A DNA stretch of 8,177 nucleotides from Bryobacterales bacterium (GCA_025456495.1 JALOKO010000143.1:1-8177), one strand, 5' to 3'; numbered from the stretch's first letter, positions 1-6,499 are shown. The notes: generated from the letters alone by a model not told the origin. Numbers and translations: made by a program.

Positions 1-1
1 G

Positions 2-88
2 GAGAGTATCCTGCAAGGTCGCTTCCCGGAAACTCTGCGCGTACTGACGACTCAACTGTCTGGAAACGAGGAGCTTATGGCTTCCTGA
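2..88 (+). CDS. C-terminal end of an unidentified protein (partial)
   Basis: An open frame enters from the left edge and ends at TGA 86-88, giving 28 residues that end in NEELMAS. The segment is mostly helical in character (ESILQGRFPE, then LRVLTTQLSG) and has no recognisable motif. Codon use is like the genes downstream, and the frame closes about 85 nt before yajC, so it is likely the preceding gene of the same strand. In many bacteria the gene before yajC is tgt (tRNA-guanine transglycosylase), and an 'I..G.FPE' segment near the end would not be out of place there. That is a guess from context, not a recognition. Confidence 0.5.
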   Translation, partial: ESILQGRFPETLRVLTTQLSGNEELMAS

Positions 89-172
89 CGGCCACCAGCC
101 CACGCGCTGGCGAGGCACTTGGCCATGGGCGCGCGCGCTTCCAGGCTGCCCCATAGAAGGACGAGATCAACG

Positions 173-490
173 ATGAATTCTTTGGCGTTTTTCCTGCAAT
201 CAGCCCCCGGCGGCATGGGAGGTCTGTTGGGCTTCCTCCCGATGGTGCTGATTTTTGCTATCTTTTACTTTTTGCTCGTGTTGCCGATGCAACGCCAGCG
301 CAAGCAGCACCAAAAGATGTTGCAAGAACTGCGAAGCGGGCAGCAGGTGCAGACCTCCGGCGGCATTCTGGGGACGATTGTTTCCTTGGATGACTCGATG
401 GTGGTGCTGCGCGTCAAACCCGATGGCGTGAAGCTGCAGGTGGCCCGTTCGGCCATCGCCGCGACGCTCTCAGACGAGACAAAAGGATAA
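173..490 (+). CDS. yajC: YajC, Sec translocon accessory membrane protein
   Basis: The protein has 105 residues and is the small inner-membrane partner of SecD and SecF that associates with SecYEG during protein export. The sequence shows a short N-terminus, one hydrophobic helix at about residues 22-38 (LPMVLIFAIFYFLLVLP), then the family's basic stretch PMQRQRKQHQKM, followed by the conserved part with QVQTSGGILGTI and a small beta-rich cytoplasmic domain. I chose ATG 173 because AGAAGGA at 155-161 precedes it at a suitable distance. A longer reading from TTG 119 would only add an arginine-rich, non-conserved 18-residue extension. The gene lies 150 nt upstream of secD, the usual neighbour. 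Length is typical for the family (about 85-115 residues). Confidence 0.93.
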   Translation: MNSLAFFLQSAPGGMGGLLGFLPMVLIFAIFYFLLVLPMQRQRKQHQKMLQELRSGQQVQTSGGILGTIVSLDDSMVVLRVKPDGVKLQVARSAIAATLSDETKG

Positions 491-640
491 GCGACGGCCC
501 GAACGGGCATGCACTCGCGGTGCGCGCGGGGACGGCCATTCCGGTGGCGCCAAGCGCGCGGCAAAAGGATCTGGATGGGGCTTTCGGCGAGGTCCGCTCT
601 CGCTTTGGAACCCGTTCGCACGACGTACTGAGCAATTGAT

Positions 641-2266
641 ATGAAACGAAGCCTTCAAACCCGGGCGGCCATCATCGTGGCCTCCATCCTGCTTTCGGTG
701 TACGGCATCATTGGGCTGCCCTCCAGCCCGGACGCCCTCATGAAGAACATGCAGGAAAACATCAAGCTGGGCCTCGACCTGAAGGGCGGCAGTCACCTCA
801 TCCTGCAGGTGAAGGTGCAGGACGCCGTCAAGGCCGAAGCCGATCAGGTGATCCAGCGCCTGCGCGACGATCTTGCGAAGCAGAACATCCGCTTCACCAC
901 GATTGACCGCAACGACCCCGCTACCATCGCTGACGCGGACAACCTGCGCATTTCCATCAAGGGCATCGAATTGAACGACGCCGCCAACTTCCGTGACCTC
1001 ATCGGACGGAACTACACGCCGTGGAACGTACGCACGGAAAGCGCCACAGACTATGTGTTGGAGTTTAAGGAATCGGAGTTGCTCGCGCTGAAAGCCGACA
1101 CCGTAAACCGCAGCTTGAACACGATTGAGCAGCGCATCAACGGCCTGGGCTTGTCGGAACCGATCATCCAGTTGCACGGACGCGCTGATGCGCAGTTCGA
1201 AATCCTGGTGCAATTGCCCGGGGTGGAAGATCCGGCGCGGGTGAAAAAGATTATCGGCACGGCGGCGGTGTTGGAGTTGGGCGACGTGAAGGACGGTCCC
1301 TTCCCCACGCGGCAGCAGGCGCTTTCTCAACACGGCGGCGTGTTACCCGTGGGCACCAAACTGGTGCAGGAACGCCCGCAGCCTGGACAGGCGCGGGACG
1401 CGGGCAGCTTCTACCTGGTGAGCCGCACGCCTGTGGTGACAGGGCGTGACCTGCGCAATGCCCGCGCCAGCCGCGACGAGTTCAGCCGCTGGGAAACATC
1501 GTTTACCCTGACGCAGGAGGCAGCCTCCCGCTTTGGCCGCTTCACCGAATCGAACATCGGCAACCGCTTGTCGGTGATTCTGGATAACCAGATCGTCAAC
1601 GTCGCCACCATCCAAAGCCGGATTGACGATAGCGGCCGCATCACGGGCCTCAGCGGCGAGCAGGAGTCCACCGATTTGGCGCTGGTGTTGCGGGCTGGTT
1701 CGCTTCCAGCGGGAATCGAATACCTGGAAGAGCGCACCGTTGGCCCCTCCCTGGGCGCCGATTCCATCCGCAGCGGCTTTATCGCCACCATCGTCGGCCT
1801 GTTTCTTGTGGTGCTCATCATGCTGGTGTATTACCGGGGCGCGGGCGTGAATGCGACCATCGTGCTGGTGTTGAACGCCGTCATCCTGATGGCCTGTCTG
1901 GCCTACTTTGGCGCGGTGTTGACGCTGCCTGGAATTGCCGGGGTGATCCTCACCATCGGTATGGCCGTCGATAGCAACGTGCTTGTGTTCGAGCGCATCC
2001 GCGAGGAACTGCGTGGCGGCAAGGCGGTGTCGGCCGCTATTGACCTTGGGTTCAAGAAGGCCTTCCTCACCATCATCGATACCCACGTGACTACCGTCGT
2101 GTCCTGCGCTTTCCTGTTCATGTTCGGCACCGGACCGGTGCGCGGATTCGCCATCACGCTGGTTATTGGCTTGGTTGCGAATCTGTTTACAGCGGTGTTC
2201 GTATCCCGGTGGCTATTTGATTGGGGCCTCTTCCGGAGACGGGAAGCCCCGGCGATCAGCATCTAG
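641..2266 (+). CDS. secD: SecD, protein translocase subunit
   Basis: SecD works with SecF in the inner membrane to complete protein export on the periplasmic side, driven by the proton motive force. The protein has 541 residues. A first membrane helix lies at about residues 8-26, followed by the family motif LDLKGG (45-50). The large periplasmic P1 region runs from about 55 to 365 and ends in RTVGPSLG (365-372). A C-terminal block of five helices (about 378-523) contains the signature DSNVLVFERIREE (444-456), whose acidic residue belongs to the proposed proton path. Length is shorter than E. coli SecD (615), as in many other phyla. ATG 641 is set by the in-frame stop TGA at 629-631. No clear SD sequence precedes it (AGCAATTGAT), which is odd for a gene expected to be well expressed. 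A probable terminator follows at once. Confidence 0.97.
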   Translation: MKRSLQTRAAIIVASILLSVYGIIGLPSSPDALMKNMQENIKLGLDLKGGSHLILQVKVQDAVKAEADQVIQRLRDDLAKQNIRFTTIDRNDPATIADADNLRISIKGIELNDAANFRDLIGRNYTPWNVRTESATDYVLEFKESELLALKADTVNRSLNTIEQRINGLGLSEPIIQLHGRADAQFEILVQLPGVEDPARVKKIIGTAAVLELGDVKDGPFPTRQQALSQHGGVLPVGTKLVQERPQPGQARDAGSFYLVSRTPVVTGRDLRNARASRDEFSRWETSFTLTQEAASRFGRFTESNIGNRLSVILDNQIVNVATIQSRIDDSGRITGLSGEQESTDLALVLRAGSLPAGIEYLEERTVGPSLGADSIRSGFIATIVGLFLVVLIMLVYYRGAGVNATIVLVLNAVILMACLAYFGAVLTLPGIAGVILTIGMAVDSNVLVFERIREELRGGKAVSAAIDLGFKKAFLTIIDTHVTTVVSCAFLFMFGTGPVRGFAITLVIGLVANLFTAVFVSRWLFDWGLFRRREAPAISI

Positions 2267-2272
2267 TCTGTC

Positions 2273-2300
2273 AACCCTGGCCCGAACGAGCCAGGGTTTT
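2273..2300 (+). terminator. Probable intrinsic terminator or attenuator between secD and secF
   Basis: A perfect 9-bp stem, AACCCTGGC (2273-2281) with GCCAGGGTT (2290-2298), encloses an 8-nt loop. TTTT and then GCTT follow directly. It starts 7 nt after the secD stop codon. The U-tract is short, so termination may be partial. secD and secF are usually adjacent or fused, so a terminator here implies that secF is expressed from read-through, a separate promoter, or both. The sequence is seen directly; its activity is inferred. Confidence 0.65.
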
Positions 2301-2306
2301 GCTTAG

Positions 2307-2335
2307 TTGGAAAAAAATTCGTGTTTCGACGCAAT
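2307..2335 (+). promoter_or_regulatory. Weak candidate promoter for secF
   Basis: TTGGAA (2307-2312) and CGCAAT (2330-2335) are 17 nt apart, with an A7 run (2311-2317) overlapping and following the -35-like box. The match to a housekeeping sigma consensus is poor, especially at -10. It is listed because the terminator just upstream makes a promoter in this stretch plausible. Confidence 0.15.
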
Positions 2336-2357
2336 CTTTGGTTGAGGTCGGGAACAA

Positions 2358-2405
2358 AGAAGGAGATGCCGGTGTCTGATTTGCTTACGCGCCGGCAACG
2401 CTTGC
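2358..2405 (+). promoter_or_regulatory. secF translation start region: distant SD with an intervening hairpin
   Basis: A strong SD sequence AGAAGGAG occupies 2358-2365, but the secF ATG is at 2406, 40 nt away, with no nearer SD. Between them TGCCGGTGT (2367-2375) can pair with GCGCCGGCA (2389-2397): six Watson-Crick pairs, then a U-G wobble, a G-C pair and a second U-G wobble, enclosing a 13-nt loop. If this hairpin forms, only one base before it and eight after it separate SD and ATG, an effective spacing of about 9 nt, which is normal. Bringing an SD close to a start codon by folding is a known mechanism (phage T4 gene 38). The alternative is that the SD serves a 20-codon ORF from GTG 2372 (spacing 6 nt) that ends at TGA 2432-2434, inside secF in another frame. 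Confidence 0.5.
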
Positions 2406-3578
2406 ATGGAACTGTTTCGGGATACCAATTTTGATTTCCTGGGGAAGAAGAACATCTTCATCGCCCTTTCGGTGGTATTGCTGGTTGCCGGTCTCGCCTC
2501 GCTGGTCATCAAGGGCGGCCCGCGCTACGGCATTGACTTCCGGGGCGGCGCGCAGGTGTACGTGAAGTTCGCGGGCAAGCCGCCGGTGAACGAGATCCGC
2601 ACCAGTATCGCCTCAAAGGTTCCGGGCGATGTGAGTGTGCAGGAACTGACCGGGGATAACGAGCTGATCATCGCCACCGAACTCCGCACGGAAGCAGAGC
2701 TGGAAACGATTCGCCAAACGATCTTCGATACCCTGGAGGCGCAGTTCGGCGGTGCGGCGGGAAAGCCGGATCTGAATACGATTTCCTCTGAATTGCTTGC
2801 GGATCGGTTGGCCGTTCCCCTCACCCGCAATGGCGTGAATCTCAACGACGACGACCGCAAGGCCCTTGCGCTGGCGATAGTCACGTATCGCGACGGCGAA
2901 CGCTCCGGCATTCTTACCGGGGTGGGGGAACTTTCCGGAGTAGCTGGTGTCAATGAGGGTGTACGGAAGACCTTGGAAGAGGAATTCTCTATCGGACGTT
3001 TCGCTATCCGGCAAGTGGAGGTGGTGGGACCAAAGGTGGGTGAAGACCTCAGACGGCAAGCAATCCTGGCAACGTTGTATGCTCTGGGCGGCATGCTGGT
3101 CTACATCGCCTTCCGTTTCGAGTGGATTTACGGAGTGGCGGCTGTGATCGCAGTCTTCCACGATGTGCTGATTACACTCGGATTGTTTTCGATCTTTGAT
3201 AAGGAAATTTCCTTGACGGTGATCGCCGCGTTTCTTACGCTGGTGGGCTACTCCATGAACGACACCATTGTGATTTTCGATCGCATGCGCGAGAACCTGA
3301 AAGTCACCCGTCGGGAACCGTTTCCTGATACCATCAACAAATCCGTCAACCAGACGTTGAGCCGAACGGTGATGACCTCTGGATTGACCTTCATGACCTG
3401 TCTCGCATTGTTCCTCTTCGGAGGGCCTGTGTTGAATGGCTTCGCCTTCGCACTGGTGTGCGGGATTGTGATTGGGACTTATTCTTCGATCTTCATCGCC
3501 AGCCCGATTCTACTGTTCTGGAAGCAGGCGATGGAGGGTCGCAAGGGGCCGGCCAAGCCGGCGAAGTCGCGAGCTTAG
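2406..3578 (+). CDS. secF: SecF, protein translocase subunit
   Basis: SecF is the partner of SecD in the complex that assists SecYEG and uses the proton motive force to pull substrates into the periplasm. The protein has 390 residues. The N-terminus MELFRDTNFDFLGKK is typical of the family. A first helix lies at about 17-36, then IDFRGG (43-48), the periplasmic region, VGPKVGEDL (207-215), and a C-terminal helix block from about 217 to 372 with the signature GYSMNDTIVIFDRMREN (281-297). It is longer than E. coli SecF (323). Most of the extra length lies between about residues 112 and 200 in the periplasmic domain, including a polar stretch NLNDDDRK. ATG 2406 is fixed by homology of the N-terminus, since no in-frame ATG, GTG or TTG lies close upstream. 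The tail is basic and proline-rich (GRKGPAKPAKSRA). It is separated from secD by 139 nt with a terminator-like hairpin. Confidence 0.96.
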   Translation: MELFRDTNFDFLGKKNIFIALSVVLLVAGLASLVIKGGPRYGIDFRGGAQVYVKFAGKPPVNEIRTSIASKVPGDVSVQELTGDNELIIATELRTEAELETIRQTIFDTLEAQFGGAAGKPDLNTISSELLADRLAVPLTRNGVNLNDDDRKALALAIVTYRDGERSGILTGVGELSGVAGVNEGVRKTLEEEFSIGRFAIRQVEVVGPKVGEDLRRQAILATLYALGGMLVYIAFRFEWIYGVAAVIAVFHDVLITLGLFSIFDKEISLTVIAAFLTLVGYSMNDTIVIFDRMRENLKVTRREPFPDTINKSVNQTLSRTVMTSGLTFMTCLALFLFGGPVLNGFAFALVCGIVIGTYSSIFIASPILLFWKQAMEGRKGPAKPAKSRA

Positions 3579-3698
3579 TCCAAGGCATCTGCTCTGGATG
3601 AGGTGAGCGAAAGAGTGCAAAGGCCGGATCGACAGACGGAGCGCGCAGGCTACTGGGCCTTCCGCGCAAACCGGCAAGACAGACCGGGGAGTTAAGAC

Positions 3699-4457
3699 AT
3701 GTTTGAACAAACTTTCGTCGGTGAAGGACAAACCAAGAAGCCGTTTGCGGTATTCATCTCCTTCCTGTTACAGGTGGTGCTGATCATCGTAGCGGTTCTC
3801 ATTCCGCTGATCTTCACAGATTCTCTGCCGAAGACTCAGCTCACCAGTTTCCTGGTGGCCCCGCCGCCACCGCCCCCACCGCCTCCTCCGCCGCAGGCAG
3901 TGCAGCAGGTCAAGCCCGTCAAGGTGATTAAGCGTCAATTTGACTTGGGCGTACTGACCGCACCGAAAGAAATTCCCAAAGAAGTGGCCATGATCACGGA
4001 AGATGAAATGCCGCCTCCCGGCGCCGGTGTGGGCGTTGTGGGTGGTGTAGCCGGTGGCGTACCGGGCGGCACCATGGGTGGCGTGCTTGGTGGGATTATT
4101 GGAGGCGTAGGCAGCGCGCCGCCGCCGCCCCCCCCGCCTCCAGCCGAGAAGCCCAAGCCGGCCACTCCATCCCGCATTCGTGTGGGTGGCAACGTGGCTG
4201 AGGCTAAGGTCATCAACCGTGTCCAGCCGGTGTATCCTCCTTTGGCCAAACAGGCCCGCGTATCGGGAACCGTGCGTCTGAACGCAGTGATCTCCCGCGA
4301 CGGCGCCATCCAGGATCTTCAAGTAGTGAGCGGCCACCCCCTGTTGGTGCAGGCTGCCCTGCAGGCCGTGCGCCAATGGCGCTATTCGCCCACGCTGCTC
4401 AACGGTGAGCCCGTGGAAGTGGCTACCACCATCGACGTGAACTTCACGCTGCGGTAG
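3699..4457 (+). CDS. tonB: TonB-family energy transducer
   Basis: TonB links the ExbB-ExbD proton channel in the inner membrane to outer-membrane receptors and passes on the energy for uptake. The protein has 252 residues: a short cytoplasmic N-terminus, one helix at about 15-39, and an 11-proline run at 55-65. A charged segment follows, then a glycine-rich tract at about 108-138 (repeats of GGV and GG), an 8-proline run at 141-148, and a C-terminal TonB domain from about 160 to 252. That domain has the family marks VYPPLAKQARVSGTV (178-192) and AVRQWRYSPTLLNGEPV (223-239). GGGGAG at 3686-3691, 7 nt before the ATG, supports the start. It is followed at 66 nt by exbB, so it probably heads the Ton cluster. 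The proline and glycine tracts presumably span the periplasm; the glycine part is unusual compared with Lys-Pro/Glu-Pro linkers of enterobacterial TonB. The receptor it serves is not in the window. Confidence 0.92.
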   Translation: MFEQTFVGEGQTKKPFAVFISFLLQVVLIIVAVLIPLIFTDSLPKTQLTSFLVAPPPPPPPPPPPQAVQQVKPVKVIKRQFDLGVLTAPKEIPKEVAMITEDEMPPPGAGVGVVGGVAGGVPGGTMGGVLGGIIGGVGSAPPPPPPPPAEKPKPATPSRIRVGGNVAEAKVINRVQPVYPPLAKQARVSGTVRLNAVISRDGAIQDLQVVSGHPLLVQAALQAVRQWRYSPTLLNGEPVEVATTIDVNFTLR

Positions 4458-4523
4458 CTTGACAGCAACCAAACAACCAACAAGACGGATTGACGATTTC
4501 AACTCGCGGGAGACTGACGTAAC

Positions 4524-5264
4524 ATGCTTTTGCAATTGCAAGTTTGGGCTTTTTTCTTGATGGCGGAAGGCGGCGCGGTGGCATTCGACCTCCGTTCCAT
4601 GTGGGAGCAAATGGGCTTCCTGGCCAAGGCCGTCGTTGTGATTCTGTTCATCATGTCCGCTTACTCCATCGGCGTGATGATTGACCGCTGGTTGGCCTTC
4701 AGTGCCGCCAAGAAGCAATCGCGCGCCTTCGCTCCGGCTGTCGCCGGCGCGCTGCGTGAAGGCAAGCTGGATGAAGCAATCAAGATCGCTGACCGCTACA
4801 AGAAGAGCCACCTGGCCAAGGTGGTTGTGGCCGGCCTTCAGGAATTCCGCGCTCACCAGATGAGCGGCGAACTTTCCTCCAGCGACATCGAAGCTTCCAA
4901 GCGCGCTCTTGAGCGGGCCGAAGCCATCGTACACGCCGAACTGAAGCGCGGCATTCCTGCATTGGCTACCATCGGATCCTCTGCCCCCTTCGTGGGTCTG
5001 TTCGGAACGGTGGTTGGTATCATCAACGCCTTCCAGGGCATTTCCACGGAAAAGGCTACTGGTTTGGGCGCGGTTGCGGGCGGTATTTCTGAAGCGCTGG
5101 TGGCCACCGCCATCGGTCTGTTCGTCGCCATTCCGGCGGTGTGGATGTACAACTCCTTCACGTCCAACGTGGAAGCGTTTGACGTGGAAATGGCCAACTC
5201 GAGTTCCGAGTTGATTGACTACTTCATCAAGCGCACCCAGAAGAGCGCGACCGCCAAGGGCTAG
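4524..5264 (+). CDS. exbB: ExbB/TolQ-family proton channel subunit
   Basis: This is the MotA/TolQ/ExbB-family inner-membrane subunit that forms the proton-conducting motor with ExbD and drives TonB (or a Tol-type partner). The protein has 246 residues: a first helix at about 33-53, a cytoplasmic domain at about 60-140, and two more helices at about 145-170 and 185-210. The conserved motifs ATIGSSAPFVGLFGTVVGI (148-166) and GGISEALVATAIGLFVAIPA (186-205) are intact, including the Glu and Thr of the third helix. ATG 4524 follows GGGAG (4508-4512) by 11 nt, a slightly long spacing; ATG 4560 has no SD. Between tonB and this gene is a 66-nt CAAC-rich leader that looks unstructured. ExbB and TolQ cannot be told apart from sequence alone. 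The neighbouring tonB argues for ExbB, while no pal, tolB or tolA is in view. Confidence 0.93.
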   Translation: MLLQLQVWAFFLMAEGGAVAFDLRSMWEQMGFLAKAVVVILFIMSAYSIGVMIDRWLAFSAAKKQSRAFAPAVAGALREGKLDEAIKIADRYKKSHLAKVVVAGLQEFRAHQMSGELSSSDIEASKRALERAEAIVHAELKRGIPALATIGSSAPFVGLFGTVVGIINAFQGISTEKATGLGAVAGGISEALVATAIGLFVAIPAVWMYNSFTSNVEAFDVEMANSSSELIDYFIKRTQKSATAKG

Positions 5265-5319
5265 TTTCAGCCAGGTGCGTCCCGGTGGCGCACAGCCAAG
5301 CCGAGCGTTGATCTCGTAT

Positions 5320-5346
5320 GCGGGGGAGCCTCCCGGGTTCCCCCGC
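5320..5346 (+). other. Intercistronic hairpin between exbB and the first exbD
   Basis: GCGGGGGA (5320-5327) pairs perfectly with TCCCCCGC (5339-5346) around an 11-nt loop that contains CCCGGG. No U-tract follows, so it is not a standard intrinsic terminator. A stable stem between cistrons can protect the upstream message from 3' decay or reduce downstream expression. ExbB is needed in larger amounts than ExbD in known Ton motors, so a role in setting that ratio is a reasonable guess. Confidence 0.5.
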
Positions 5347-5404
5347 CAATCCTGAACTCAACCCGCGGCCCACAGGCACAAGACACTGCAAGGAGACGAC
5401 AACG

Positions 5405-5860
5405 ATGGCGAAAAAAAGGGTAGCGATGGGTGCGGTCTCCGACATCAACGTCACCCCCATGGTGGACGTGATGCTGGTGCTGCTCATCATCTTCATGGTG
5501 ATCACGCCCATGCTTTCCAAGGGCATCAGCGTGGAAATGGTGCAGACCCGTAACCCCATTACGATGGAAGCGGCAGACAAGGAAGAAGCCATTGTCGTAG
5601 CGGTAACCCGCGACGGCAAGACTTTCCTCGGTTCTGATCCCATGCCCGTGGAAGTTCTACCTTCCAAGGTGAAGGATTTGTTGATGACGCGTGTGGACAA
5701 AACCGTGTATGTGAAGTCCGACGCGCGTGCCCGGTACGAAAAGGTGACCGAAGCGGTGGATAGCCTCCGTGGCGCTGGCGTTGACCAGGTTGGGTTGCTG
5801 ACCGAGAAGATCAAGGATCCTCGGGCTGCCGCCATGGCCGTCGCACCGGCTGGCATCTAG
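5405..5860 (+). CDS. exbD: ExbD/TolR-family protein (first copy)
   Basis: ExbD is the single-span partner of ExbB; an aspartate in its helix carries the protons. The protein has 151 residues. It has a short cytoplasmic end (MAKKRVAMGAVSDINVTP), a helix at about 17-36 with the expected aspartate at position 21 (TPMVDVMLVLL), and a periplasmic domain at about 60-140 ending in the family-typical GAGVDQVGLLTE. ATG 5405 is preceded by AAGGAG (5390-5395) at 9 nt, which is better than the in-frame ATG 5318 that would start within the hairpin region upstream. The C-terminal tail (KIKDPRAAAMAVAPAGI) is longer than in the second copy. It lies 140 nt after exbB and 207 nt before the second exbD. Confidence 0.93.
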   Translation: MAKKRVAMGAVSDINVTPMVDVMLVLLIIFMVITPMLSKGISVEMVQTRNPITMEAADKEEAIVVAVTRDGKTFLGSDPMPVEVLPSKVKDLLMTRVDKTVYVKSDARARYEKVTEAVDSLRGAGVDQVGLLTEKIKDPRAAAMAVAPAGI

Positions 5861-5913
5861 TGGTGCAGAGCGCTTCGGCGAACTGAACCCCACCCAAGCA
5901 AGCGAGAACGGGT

Positions 5914-5941
5914 TGGCCTTGTGCCTCACGCTTCAAGGCCA
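5914..5941 (+). other. Hairpin downstream of the first exbD
   Basis: TGGCCTTG (5914-5921) pairs perfectly with CAAGGCCA (5934-5941) around a 12-nt loop. A short T-rich patch (CTCTGTTTAGG) appears only about 8 nt later, so it is a poor intrinsic terminator. It may be a processing or stability element in the long gap between the two exbD genes. Confidence 0.4.
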
Positions 5942-5975
5942 GACTCACTCTGTTTAGGTCACCGAATCTTTGGCC

Positions 5976-6061
5976 AGGCCACAAGAAATTGATGAGGCCA
6001 TAGGAATTTTGACGAGGCCACAGGAATTTTGACGAGGCCACAGGAATTTTGACGAGGAGAG
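5976..6061 (+). repeat. 20-bp tandem repeat running into the RBS of the second exbD
   Basis: Two identical 20-bp units, AGGCCACAGGAATTTTGACG, lie at 6015-6034 and 6035-6054. They are preceded by a copy with one change (5995-6014) and a more decayed 19-nt copy (5976-5994). The repeated GACGAGG (or GATGAGG) occurs at exactly 20-nt steps at 5991, 6011, 6031 and 6051. The last of these is the SD itself, GACGAGGAGAG (6051-6061), six bases before ATG 6068. The array thus appears to have grown by duplication of the segment just upstream of the start site, and each unit carries an SD-like GAGG. Confidence 0.9.
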
Positions 6062-6067
6062 TGCCTT

Positions 6068-6499
6068 ATGGGAATGGCAGCAGGCGGTGGTGATGGCGGC
6101 GCAAAAGCTGACATCAACATGACCCCGCTCATTGACGTGCTACTGGTGCTGTTGATCATCTTCATGATCATCACCAATGAACCCCCCCGAGGTTTGGAGT
6201 CGCTGGTTCCGCAGCCGCCACCTCCGGATATGCCGCCGCCCGATCCTAATGAGAACAGGACGGTGGTCATTCAAATTGCGGCTGACCAGTCGTTGAAGAT
6301 CAATGAAGAGCCCACGGACCTGAATCGCATGGGCCCCCGGTTGGAAGAGATCTTCAAGACGCGCGCCGAACGCGTGGTATTCGTGAAGGGCGATCCAAGC
6401 CTGGAGTACCGCTATGTTGCCGCCGCCATCGATATTGCCAAGGGCGCGGGTATCGACAAAGTGGGCCTGATGACCCCCGGGGTGGAGAGCGGCGAATAG
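6068..6499 (+). CDS. exbD: ExbD/TolR-family protein (second copy, with proline-rich linker)
   Basis: This is a second ExbD/TolR-type subunit of 143 residues. A glycine-rich start (MGMAAGGGDGGAKADINMTP) leads to a helix at about 19-37 with the key aspartate at 23 (TPLIDVLLVLL). A proline-rich linker (PQPPPPDMPPPDP, about 49-61) comes next, then the periplasmic domain with ERVVFVKGDPSLEYRYV and the end GAGIDKVGLMTPG. The helix is nearly the same as in the first copy (DIN.TP..DV.LVLLIIFM.IT), but the linker is absent there and the rest has diverged, so it is an old paralogue. GAGGAGAG (6054-6061), six bases before ATG 6068, supports the start. A C7 run (6182-6188) lies in the codons just after the helix. 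Two ExbD proteins per ExbB are common in some phyla, but the exact assembly is unknown. Confidence 0.92.
   Translation: MGMAAGGGDGGAKADINMTPLIDVLLVLLIIFMIITNEPPRGLESLVPQPPPPDMPPPDPNENRTVVIQIAADQSLKINEEPTDLNRMGPRLEEIFKTRAERVVFVKGDPSLEYRYVAAAIDIAKGAGIDKVGLMTPGVESGE

Noticed and set aside
119..172. Longer yajC starting at TTG 119
   Set aside because: The extension is arginine-rich and non-conserved, whereas ATG 173 has an SD and gives the normal YajC N-terminus.
497..508. Small hairpin GCCC-GAAC-GGGC after yajC
   Set aside because: Only four base pairs and no T-tract, so it is not supported as a terminator.
470..1333. Long minus-strand open frame (287 codons) opposite secD
   Set aside because: It is the shadow of secD in high-GC DNA: histidine and arginine-rich with no family features, while the + strand matches SecD along its whole length.
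4459..4487. Promoter for exbB with a perfect TTGACA box
   Set aside because: The bases 16-18 nt downstream (around AAGACG) do not resemble a -10 box, and exbB lies only 66 nt after tonB, which fits an operon.
3768..4934. Minus-strand open frame of 388 codons opposite tonB and exbB
   Set aside because: It spans two clear + strand genes and their gap, and its composition is that of reversed proline and glycine tracts. It has no recognisable domain.
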